A stretch of DNA of 64,000 bases, taken from NCBI GenBank assembly GCA_001898225.1, contig MKTJ01000066.1, forward strand, positions 62,001 to 126,000, written 5' to 3'. Made by a program: the position numbers and the translations under genes. Each line of letters opens with the position of its first letter. Position 1 is the stretch's first letter. The stretch comes from Chloroflexi bacterium 54-19 (GTDB taxonomy: Bacteria > Chloroflexota > Chloroflexia > Chloroheliales > Chloroheliaceae). This document shows, in pieces, positions 28,529-35,509 of the stretch. The notes below the pieces were generated by a model. The model had not been told where the DNA came from. It did not search any database and was given only the letters and a program-made list of their open reading frames with translations.

Positions 28529-28984
28529 ATGAGCCAGACTGAAAAGAGTGGTACAAAGCAGTCCGCCAAAAACGATAAAGGTTTCACAGCTGAGGAACGC
28601 GCCGCCATGAAGGAGCGCGCTAAAGAGCTAAAAGCGGAGAAGAACAGGGCGGAAGGGGAAAGCGACCTGCTCGCGAAGATTGCCGACCTGACCGAACCGG
28701 ACCGCTCTATGGCCCGGCGCCTCCATGAAATCATCACCGCCAGCGCCCCGGACCTCTCGCCAAAAACCTGGTACGGGATGCCCGCCTACGCCAACAAGGA
28801 GGGCAAAATCGTCTGCTTCTTCCAACCCGCCCAGAAGTTCAGCACCCGCTATGCGACCCTTGGCTTTAACGATTCGGCCCAACTCGACGATGGCTCCATG
28901 TGGCCGACCGCCTACGCCCTGATGGAGTTAACCCCCGCCGAAGAAGCGCGCATCAGCGAACTTATCAAGAAAGCGGTAGGATAG
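28529..28984 (+). CDS. DUF1801 domain protein
   Basis: The 151-residue protein has a charged helical N-terminus ([19 protein letters not shown]). A DUF1801/YdhG-like domain follows, with [41 protein letters not shown] and the [21 protein letters not shown] core. The family is small, soluble and poorly characterised; some members are called iron chaperones, with weak support. The ATG follows CAGGAGATT. The gene is monocistronic between mfd and a strong terminator. Confidence 0.85.
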   Translation: MSQTEKSGTKQSAKNDKGFTAEERAAMKERAKELKAEKNRAEGESDLLAKIADLTEPDRSMARRLHEIITASAPDLSPKTWYGMPAYANKEGKIVCFFQPAQKFSTRYATLGFNDSAQLDDGSMWPTAYALMELTPAEEARISELIKKAVG

Positions 28985-29009
28985 GGAAAACCGACCAGAT
29001 ATAAAACGT

Positions 29010-29054
29010 AACGGGCTTGCTAAATTTTTTTATAATTTAGCAAGCCCGTTTTTT
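29010..29054 (+). terminator. Terminator after the DUF1801 gene (repeat element copy 1)
   Basis: AACGGGCTTGCTAAAT (29010-29025) pairs perfectly with 29035-29050, followed by a T run. It lies in a 70-base block (29003-29072) that closely resembles 31251-31320. Confidence 0.9.
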
Positions 29055-29185
29055 ATGGAGAAAAGTCTAAAAGAGTAATTATTCACTCATTCCGGGCATT
29101 ATAACTTTTAAGAGGTTATAAAAACCTCAACCACGGCTTGTTTGCGGCTTGCCGCCAGTGAGTTTTGCTCGGATAGGCTGGCTTT

Positions 29186-31237
29186 ATGAAAAACACCCGG
29201 TTTAAAAAAGAATGGTTGGGTTTAAGCCTGCTTTTGCTGTGCCTGGACCTCTTGACGGCCTGCGCTTCTTCACCCACCGCCCCGGCCACTTTACCACCTT
29301 CAACCGCGCTTCCTGCTTTCACTCCAACCGCCGCGCCTACCGCCACCAGCACCGCGCTTACGGCCACTCCCACCCTGAATCCTACCGCTACCGCGGTACC
29401 GACCCCAACACCCGTTCCTTTCACCGGAAAGCTGGTAAATGACTGGCAGACCGCGCCCGACAGCGATTTCTTCCAAAGGACGCGCTCTTTGAGCGGGGTA
29501 GCCGTGGATTCCAAAGGCACTCTTTATATTCTTAACAATTATGTCGGCCAGATTCTAAAATACGATAGCGGCGGCAATTTGCTGGCCGACCTATCGCGAC
29601 CCGGCCAACCGGCTATCCCCGCCAAAATTACGGCTGAATCGGCCCAGAACCGGGTCGGTCATCCGGTCGCTCTCGCTTTAGACCGCCAGGATAACCTCTA
29701 CGTGCTGGATGGCTTTTCCAATGGTATCCACAAATTCGAGGCTAATGGGACCTACCTGGGTCAGTTTCCCGCTCTTCCTCCTATGGGCGGGGCCATAGGC
29801 AACCTGGTTGGCCTGGCGGTAGATGAAGCCGGGATTATCTATACCCTGGACAGCTCTACCGGGAAAGTCGAAAAATTCGACAAAAGTGGAAAGTTTCTGG
29901 GTGAGTGGAGTAATTCACCCGGTCTGGTCGAGGCGGGTCTGCCAACCGGCAATCCGGGCTATCCTTCCTCAATCGCGGCGGACGGCAAAGGTCATATTTA
30001 TCTCGCCGTTAGCGGTAACTACCGTATTAAAAAGTTTGATTTAAGCGGTAAGTTTTTGCTCAAGTGGGGAAGCCAGGGCTACGCCGACGGCCAGTTCGGT
30101 GAAGCTATTGGCAATATGAGTTTCGATACCCAGGGCAATATATACGTGCCGGACAAGCTGAATAACCGGGTCGAGAAATTCGACAGTCAGGGTCATTTTC
30201 TGGCGAAATACGGGAGCCTGGGGAGTGATAAAGGCCAGTTTAATTACCCGGTTGCGGTCGCGGTTGACCGCCAGGGCCAGCTTTACGTGGCGGACTATCT
30301 GAACGAGCGGGTGCAAAAACTTGATGCCCGCGGCAACTGGTTAGCCAGTTTTGGACGGCAGGACCAGGGTGAGGGTGAGTTGAACTGGCCCGTGGCCGCA
30401 GGTGTTGATGTCGCTGGAAACCTGTATGTAGCCGATAGCAATCCTCCCTCAGTCCAGAAATTTGATAATCAGGGCCGTTTTCTTTTGCGCTGGCAACTGC
30501 CAACTCCGCAAGATTATCACGCTGGCGACCCTATTAGCATCGCTTTAGACGTGACCGGAAATGTCTATCTTAGCCTTTTCCCCAGCCAGCATATCCTTAA
30601 ATACGACAGCCAGGGTCACCTCCTGCTCGAATGGGGCCAGGCCGGGAGCGGCCCAGGCCAGTTCAACGGCGTGCGTGGGCTAACAGTAGACCGCCACAAC
30701 CAGCTCTGGATCGCCGATGGTGGCAATTACCGGGTCCAAAAGTTTGATGCGCAGGGCCGCTTTCTCTCGGAACTCGATTTTAACTTCTACAAGGCTGCTG
30801 GCTACGATCGCTACAAAGATGCCCCGGTCGGGGTAGCCCTGGACGACCAGGACCAGCTTTACGTCCTTTTCAGCCCTTTCCTCCGCAAATTCGATAGCCA
30901 GGGGAAATTCTTGTTACAATGGGGCGACCCTAAATCCAGCTCAATGGACGGTACTTTTATCCTGGCAAGCAATGTGTTCGTGGATGGCCACGATTTTGTC
31001 TATGTCCATCAGCAAGGTAACTTTCACGGTTCAGGAAGCCGTTTACAGGAGTTTGATAACCAGGGCCATCTCAGGTTTACCTGGCAAAGTCCGTTACACC
31101 TACCGATGGACCCTTATATTACAGTGGTGCCGCCCGGCCAGTTTCAACGGTTTGATGCCATGACCGTAGACTGGGCCGGGAATTTCTATCTGGCTACTTC
31201 CACGCTTGGCCGGGTAGATAAATATCTCCAAAAATAG
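29186..31237 (+). CDS. NHL-repeat beta-propeller lipoprotein
   Basis: The 683-residue protein has a lipoprotein signal (LGLSLLLLCLDLLTAC, lipobox LTAC at 22-25) and a Thr/Pro/Ala linker to about residue 75. A long array of NHL-type repeats follows, such as GVAVDSKGTLYILNNY, ALALDRQDNLYVLDGF, AVAVDRQGQLYVADYLNERVQKLD and GLTVDRHNQLWIADGGNYRVQKFD. At least nine units are visible, enough for one or two six-bladed propellers. Such proteins bind ligands or serve as surface scaffolds; no catalytic residues stand out. The C-terminal repeats are less regular. The gene is flanked by two copies of one terminator element. Confidence 0.88.
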   Translation: MKNTRFKKEWLGLSLLLLCLDLLTACASSPTAPATLPPSTALPAFTPTAAPTATSTALTATPTLNPTATAVPTPTPVPFTGKLVNDWQTAPDSDFFQRTRSLSGVAVDSKGTLYILNNYVGQILKYDSGGNLLADLSRPGQPAIPAKITAESAQNRVGHPVALALDRQDNLYVLDGFSNGIHKFEANGTYLGQFPALPPMGGAIGNLVGLAVDEAGIIYTLDSSTGKVEKFDKSGKFLGEWSNSPGLVEAGLPTGNPGYPSSIAADGKGHIYLAVSGNYRIKKFDLSGKFLLKWGSQGYADGQFGEAIGNMSFDTQGNIYVPDKLNNRVEKFDSQGHFLAKYGSLGSDKGQFNYPVAVAVDRQGQLYVADYLNERVQKLDARGNWLASFGRQDQGEGELNWPVAAGVDVAGNLYVADSNPPSVQKFDNQGRFLLRWQLPTPQDYHAGDPISIALDVTGNVYLSLFPSQHILKYDSQGHLLLEWGQAGSGPGQFNGVRGLTVDRHNQLWIADGGNYRVQKFDAQGRFLSELDFNFYKAAGYDRYKDAPVGVALDDQDQLYVLFSPFLRKFDSQGKFLLQWGDPKSSSMDGTFILASNVFVDGHDFVYVHQQGNFHGSGSRLQEFDNQGHLRFTWQSPLHLPMDPYITVVPPGQFQRFDAMTVDWAGNFYLATSTLGRVDKYLQK

Positions 31238-31261
31238 CCCGGCTAAAACTAAAACGTAAAA

Positions 31262-31299
31262 GGCTTGCTAAACGAGAAATTTAGCAAGCCAATTTTTTT
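31262..31299 (+). terminator. Terminator after the NHL lipoprotein gene (repeat element copy 2)
   Basis: GGCTTGCTAAA (31262-31272) pairs with TTTAGCAAGCC (31280-31290), followed by seven T residues at 31293-31299. The 70 bases 31251-31320 are a diverged copy of 29003-29072. Confidence 0.88.
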
Positions 31300-31320
31300 A
31301 TATGGAGGAAAATCTAAAAA

Positions 31321-32022
31321 CTAGAAGGTGGGAGTCCGGCCTCCGCCGCTGCCCGCGATGTCGGTCGACATCTTAATCCAGCCGTGGCGCAGGGCCGTGA
31401 TGACAGCCTGGGTACGGTCGTTGGCGTTCAGTTTCTTTAGAATACTGGTAATGTGGTTCTTGACGGTCTGGTCGCTGATGGAGAGGTTGCGAGCGATTTC
31501 TTTATTCGAGTTGCCTCGCGCAATACAGTCCAGGATTTCCACCTCGCGGTTGGTCAGCGGCGCGAATATCGGCTCTTGCTCGTTCTCGGCGGTCGCCAGT
31601 TCGCGGAACTGGTTTAGCACCCTTTTAGCGACGACCGGCTTCGACAACACATTTTCATTGATGATGTAGTTGCCCATCGAGACCTGCCGGACGATGTCCA
31701 CCAGGTGTTCGGGGCTGATGTCCTTGGCGGTATAAGCGGCGGCTCCCGCCTTGATGGCGTGGAACAACTGCTCATCGTCTTCGTAGACGCTCAGGATGAT
31801 GATAGCGGTCTGGGGCTGCCTCCTTTTAATAACCCGGCTGACTTCCAGGCCGTTCATTCCCGGCAGATTTATATCGCACAGGATTACGTCGGGCAACAGC
31901 GTTTCCGATAAGTTTATAGCGCGTTGCCCATCCGAGGCTTCGCCCACAATCTCAAACTCGCCGCTATCTTCCAGGGTCAATTTGACGCCCCGCAGGAAAA
32001 GGGGGTGGTCGTCTACCAGCAA
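31321..32022 (-). CDS. NarL/FixJ-type response regulator (orphan)
   Basis: The receiver domain has VDDHPLFLRGVK, the phospho-Asp in VILCDINLPGMNGLEV, the Ser of IIILSVYED and the Lys of AYTAKDISPEHL. A LuxR-type HTH follows (about 150-215), with LTNREVEILDCIARGNSNKEIA and VKNHITSILKKLNANDR. The start is a problem. Receivers usually begin a few residues before VDDH, and the frame continues upstream to a TAA at about 32134, but that stretch has no ATG, GTG or TTG apart from the TTG at 32022. Initiation may be at this TTG or at a rarer codon upstream. No kinase gene adjoins it. Confidence 0.88.
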   Translation of the reverse strand: MLVDDHPLFLRGVKLTLEDSGEFEIVGEASDGQRAINLSETLLPDVILCDINLPGMNGLEVSRVIKRRQPQTAIIILSVYEDDEQLFHAIKAGAAAYTAKDISPEHLVDIVRQVSMGNYIINENVLSKPVVAKRVLNQFRELATAENEQEPIFAPLTNREVEILDCIARGNSNKEIARNLSISDQTVKNHITSILKKLNANDRTQAVITALRHGWIKMSTDIAGSGGGRTPTF

Positions 32023-32132
32023 GAGGCGGGGACGGTCTATTCGGCCACGACTAATATTTCTATCGTTTCTATTTTCAGTACTCGTAGCGACACCTCTTTC
32101 ACACTGACTAGGAAATTGGTCCTTATGACTGT

Positions 32133-32160
32133 ATTATACAATAACTACACCGTATTGGAA
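32133..32160 (-). promoter_or_regulatory. Promoter of the NarL-type regulator
   Basis: On the minus strand TTCCAA (32155-32160) and TATAAT (32133-32138) are separated by 16 bases. The expected transcript start near 32126 is about 100 bases before the TTG start. Confidence 0.5.
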
Positions 32161-32243
32161 TAGTACTAAAAGTTATTTTTTATGTAAATTACTTTATTTT
32201 ACAATAGATTTTTCTTAATCACCAGTCAATTCGGACCCCAATT

Positions 32244-32819
32244 TTAGACCTGGGTCAGGTTGAAAGTTTTCTTGATTGACTGAGGACCACGATAACCGGG
32301 GGCGAGGTCCAGCAGCAGGGCGGTTTCGTCACACTCGGTAAACTTGGGACAGCGGAAGCACTCGCTCCAGGTCTTTTGGGGTAATTCCTCTTTGGTGCCC
32401 ACCCGGAAGTCGAATTTTTCGAAAAAGGCCGGGATAGTGGTCAGGGTAAAGAGCCGCAGCATGCCGATTTCGCGGGCATCCTCGATAATAACGTGCATCA
32501 GTTGTTCGCCCCAGCCCTGGCCCTGGTATTCCAGGTCTACCGCCAGCGAACGGACCTCGGCCAGGTCTTCCCAGAAGATGTGCAGCGAACAGGTGCCGAT
32601 AACCCGGTCGTCGTCCACGGCCACGATAAAGTCGCGGATATGCTCGTACAATTCCGACATGGAGCGGGGCAGCAGGTTATTCTTGAGGCGGGCCATCTGG
32701 TTGACCAGCTTGAAAATCTGCGGAACATCTTTGATGCGGGCTTTGCGAATAATAATTTGCTCGGCGGTCTTTCCGGCAATGCCGGACTTCAATATTATAT
32801 CTGAGTCGGTACCTATCAC
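32244..32819 (-). CDS. ArgA-like GNAT N-acetyltransferase
   Basis: This GNAT protein resembles stand-alone N-acetylglutamate synthases. It has IRKARIKDVPQIFKLVNQMA, then LPRSMSELYEHIRDFIVAVDDDRVIGTC, the acetyl-CoA loop LEYQGQGWGEQLMHVII and FFEKFDFRV. The Cys-rich C-terminal signature WSECFRCPKFTECDE is common in this ArgA group. I place the start at GTG 32819: AAAGGAG sits six bases upstream, whereas the in-frame ATG at 32840 has no ribosome-binding site. This gives 191 residues. It would make N-acetylglutamate for arginine synthesis. The neighbours are not arginine genes, so the assignment rests on sequence alone. Confidence 0.82.
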   Translation of the reverse strand: MIGTDSDIILKSGIAGKTAEQIIIRKARIKDVPQIFKLVNQMARLKNNLLPRSMSELYEHIRDFIVAVDDDRVIGTCSLHIFWEDLAEVRSLAVDLEYQGQGWGEQLMHVIIEDAREIGMLRLFTLTTIPAFFEKFDFRVGTKEELPQKTWSECFRCPKFTECDETALLLDLAPGYRGPQSIKKTFNLTQV

Positions 32820-32980
32820 TTCAAACTCCTTTGATTTCATAAAACGTTAAACGTAAAACCCTTAAAAGTAGCTTTGATTAAAAGTCAGGATAATCCGAAA
32901 ACTCTGGATTACCGGGCCGGAAGGCCCCTTTTAAGCTTTCGGCTCAACGTCCCACGAAAATCAATGTTGAACGCTTGCGA

Positions 32981-33006
32981 AAAATAAAAAACGGCCTTGC
33001 GGCCGT
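32981..33006 (-). terminator. Terminator of the DUF1385 gene
   Basis: ACGGCC (32991-32996) and GGCCGT (33001-33006) form a stem with a TTGC loop. On the minus strand the stem runs into TTTTTTATTTTT. Confidence 0.85.
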
Positions 33007-33072
33007 ATCGGTTCTGGTTTCGCTCTGGTTGGGCTTTCAGGGCCCATTCGTCTAGCGCAACCGGTGAATCAT

Positions 33073-34155
33073 CTACGCGACCGCTCCACTTTCCCCCCGC
33101 ACAGGCTCTAGCTGCGCGGGGCGCACGGGGAGTCGGAGTCGCTGGTCGTCCCAGTGGGCCTGGGTAATTTTGTCGTCGGAAAGAAGCACCCGTTCCAGGG
33201 CCACAATCGCTACTTCGAGCATGGCCGGGTCGGGTTGGCGGGTCGTCAATTTCTGTAAAGCCAGGCCGGGTTTCATGATGGCGCGGACCACCGGGTTATT
33301 GTAATGGGCGGCGCTCCATTTGATGTATTCATAGGCGATAGTGGCTACCAGCGGCACCAGGGCCACCCGCAAAGGCAGGCTAATCCACATGGGCGGGTTG
33401 CCCAGCAGCGTAAAGACGAAGCTGAACAGGATTATCGCGAATACGACTACCAGCAAGAGGAAGTTGGTCCCGCAGCGGGTATGGACGGTCGTGAATTGCT
33501 GGACCTTCTCCGGCGTCAGTTCGGCCCCTGCTTCGTAGGCGTTAACAGTCTTGTGTTCCGCTCCGTGATACTGGAAGACCCGCCGCATATCCAGCATAAA
33601 GCCGACCAGCCACAGATAGCCGACCAAAAGGACTATCCGCACGCCGCCTTCCACAAAAAGGTTACTTATGAGGTGGTCGTGGATGAACCAGTCGTTGGCA
33701 AGCCCGGCCAGTAACGCCGGTAACAGGATAAACAACCCGACCGAGAAGCTTAACGAGACCAGCACGGTCAAAACCATGGCCCATTTCGGAATGTCACCGT
33801 CCTCTTTGGCCTCTTCAGCTTTGGGCGCGTCTTTCGGATTTTCGGAGGGGTCAACCCGCGTTTCTTCCGCCGAGTCGATGGTGGACAGGATGACTGTCGG
33901 CAGGAGCAAGCCCGTCGTCGCGACATTTGCCGACCACGAAAGCGACTGAATCCCCAACACCAGCATATCCCACAGCATCACAAGGCCCCGCAAGAGCGGC
34001 CACTTCATAATTTTGTTGGTGTAGATACCGGATTGGAGGGGTTCTGTTTTCAGGACAATCTCGCCTTCAGGGTTGCGGGCGGCCACGGCCATTTGCCGCT
34101 GTCCGCGCATCATAACCCCCTCGATAACTGCCTGTCCGCCGTAGTTGAATTTCAT
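33073..34155 (-). CDS. DUF1385 polytopic membrane protein
   Basis: DUF1385 proteins are widespread in Firmicutes and Chloroflexota and have no established function. The landmarks are all here: FNYGGQAVIEGVMMRGQ at the N-terminus, YHGAEHKTVNAYEAGAELT in the middle and HTRCGTNFLLLVV after it. About five membrane segments are visible (for example ILLPALLAGLANDWF, IVLLVGYLWLVGFML and LLLVVVFAIILFSFVFTLL). I take the ATG at 34155, which has AAAGG five bases upstream and puts the conserved motif right at the N-terminus, giving 360 residues. A longer frame reaches 34227 but adds an unlikely tail. The gene ends at a strong terminator. Confidence 0.9.
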   Translation of the reverse strand: MKFNYGGQAVIEGVMMRGQRQMAVAARNPEGEIVLKTEPLQSGIYTNKIMKWPLLRGLVMLWDMLVLGIQSLSWSANVATTGLLLPTVILSTIDSAEETRVDPSENPKDAPKAEEAKEDGDIPKWAMVLTVLVSLSFSVGLFILLPALLAGLANDWFIHDHLISNLFVEGGVRIVLLVGYLWLVGFMLDMRRVFQYHGAEHKTVNAYEAGAELTPEKVQQFTTVHTRCGTNFLLLVVVFAIILFSFVFTLLGNPPMWISLPLRVALVPLVATIAYEYIKWSAAHYNNPVVRAIMKPGLALQKLTTRQPDPAMLEVAIVALERVLLSDDKITQAHWDDQRLRLPVRPAQLEPVRGESGAVA

Positions 34156-34468
34156 TAAACCTTTTGACGCCTTTCCAAAGAAGAAATAGACCCCGATATT
34201 GTAACAAATAATAGTTACTGATTGCAACTTTTTCCCAAAAGTGGCCGGTCTAAAGTTGTGACGGGCATTACAGCTAAAACGTGGCGGAGATTACAGCCCG
34301 TTTTCCGGGGTCGCGGTATATTTAATCCATCGAAAGAAAAATAAAAATGAAACAAAAAACAAAAATTAAAGTCCCAATAAACTTAACTAAATTTTGAAAG
34401 TCCGCCCAAAGTAGTTCCAAAGTAGTAACGAAAGAAATACAAAAAGAAGTAGTAAAAGGAGAAATGCA

Positions 34469-34609
34469 ATGTTTATCGCTCTGATCGGTTTTATGGCTGT
34501 CGTAATGGCTTTCTCGCTAATCCTGACCATTACCACTATGGAAACCCGCGCCGAAACCGCCGAGGTTATCGTCTTTTTGGACAAGACCGTCGAGGTGCGC
34601 GCTCATTAG
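34469..34609 (+). CDS. 46-residue single-pass membrane protein
   Basis: This small ORF has a strong ribosome-binding site, AAAAGGAG, at 34455-34462, six bases before its ATG. The product starts MFIALIGFMAVVMAFSLILT, one hydrophobic helix with almost no N-terminal tail. It ends in a polar stretch of alternating charge, ETRAETAEVIVFLDKTVEVR. The codons of the polar tail are GC-ending like real genes, unlike the AT-rich flanks. A terminator lies 100 bases downstream. The function is unknown. Confidence 0.7.
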   Translation: MFIALIGFMAVVMAFSLILTITTMETRAETAEVIVFLDKTVEVRAH

Positions 34610-34709
34610 AACCAGGCAAGGCTTCTCCCTGACTCGAATACCGAAACTGTACCTGACTGAATAAAATAAAAAATAAAACTAAAATCAAAAATTAAAATGA
34701 AACTGAAAG

Positions 34710-34743
34710 CTCCGGCTAACCTGAAAAGAGGCTGGAGTTTTTT
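34710..34743 (+). terminator. Terminator after the 46-residue ORF
   Basis: CTCCGGCT (34710-34717) pairs with GGCTGGAG (34730-34737) using two G-T pairs, followed by six T residues. Confidence 0.7.
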
Positions 34744-34767
34744 CATGGGTGAAAATAAGCCTGACTT

Positions 34768-34796
34768 TTGACAACTCCCCCAAAATTTCATATACT
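34768..34796 (+). promoter_or_regulatory. Canonical housekeeping promoter of the zinc-ribbon gene
   Basis: A consensus TTGACA (34768-34773) and TATACT (34791-34796) are separated by exactly 17 bases. The ATG is 53 bases downstream of the -10. Confidence 0.8.
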
Positions 34797-34848
34797 ATGA
34801 CCAGATAACCAAGTAACAAAACAGTCGCATGCTAAGGGTGGAGACTTT

Positions 34849-35445
34849 ATGGAGCAAAATTCTGATAGCCAGATAAGTTGGGCGCCTCGCTTGCCTTTTT
34901 CGTTGGTGAGAAGGCTTTATAAATCGTTTTCGATTGGAATTTATGATGACGAGCTATGTGACGATGTCGGCATTCGGCTTTATCTCAGGTGCGAGACCTT
35001 TATGCGTGTCTGGGAAAATAAAGTAGCCTGCCCGGTCTGCCGCACCGTGTTTAAGGTGGAAAGAGAAGGCACCAGCCTTTGCCCGAACGAAAAATGCGGC
35101 TGGTCTACCGATTTTAACCGGTATTGGGCCAGTATCCGGCCCTTTTACGCCTGGCCGGGCCGGGCGATGGCAGCCTGGGAAGAATACTATGAAAAATATC
35201 CCACTAAGAAAACCTTTCATGAAAAAATGATATTGATTGACCAGTTGATTCACAGTTTCCACATTGATGAAAAGACCAATTTGCCGGTCAAAACGGTAGG
35301 GTCTAAACTGTTTGAAGGGAAACGAAAAGTAATCGTCCAGATGCTTGATGAGCTTTCCGGCGTTGAGGGTTCTAATAAGGAGCAGTGGCGAGAGGAAATG
35401 CTTTTAACGATTGACAAAGATTTAATGGAGAATGACCCAAACTGA
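34849..35445 (+). CDS. Unknown protein with a CxxC...CxxxxC zinc-ribbon-like segment
   Basis: I do not recognise this 198-residue protein. Its N-terminal 60 residues are mixed. A probable zinc knuckle follows: CPVC, then about 15 residues, then CPNEKC, and the block continues into a GWSTDFNRYW segment. The C-terminal half is helical and charged (AMAAWEEYYEKYPTKKTFHEKM, and a later KRKVIVQMLDELSGVEG). It is soluble. It has the best -35/-10 promoter in the window and its own bidirectional terminator, so it is a well-expressed single gene. A role in nucleic-acid or protein binding is possible but not shown. Confidence 0.75.
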   Translation: MEQNSDSQISWAPRLPFSLVRRLYKSFSIGIYDDELCDDVGIRLYLRCETFMRVWENKVACPVCRTVFKVEREGTSLCPNEKCGWSTDFNRYWASIRPFYAWPGRAMAAWEEYYEKYPTKKTFHEKMILIDQLIHSFHIDEKTNLPVKTVGSKLFEGKRKVIVQMLDELSGVEGSNKEQWREEMLLTIDKDLMENDPN

Positions 35446-35468
35446 CCTTACCTTGCTAAATTGGAGAG

Positions 35469-35498
35469 AATAAAGACCCAATAATGAGGGTCTTTATT
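35469..35498. terminator. Bidirectional terminator
   Basis: AATAAAGACCC (35469-35479) and its perfect complement (35488-35498) flank an eight-base loop, between the convergent zinc-ribbon and acyltransferase genes. Confidence 0.9.
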
Positions 35499-35509
35499 TA
35501 TTTTGAGGT

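Noticed and set aside
34261-34301. ACGGGC/GCCCGT inverted repeat followed by TTTT as a plus-strand terminator.
   Set aside because: No plus-strand gene lies upstream, the loop is 29 bases, and the stem is only six pairs.
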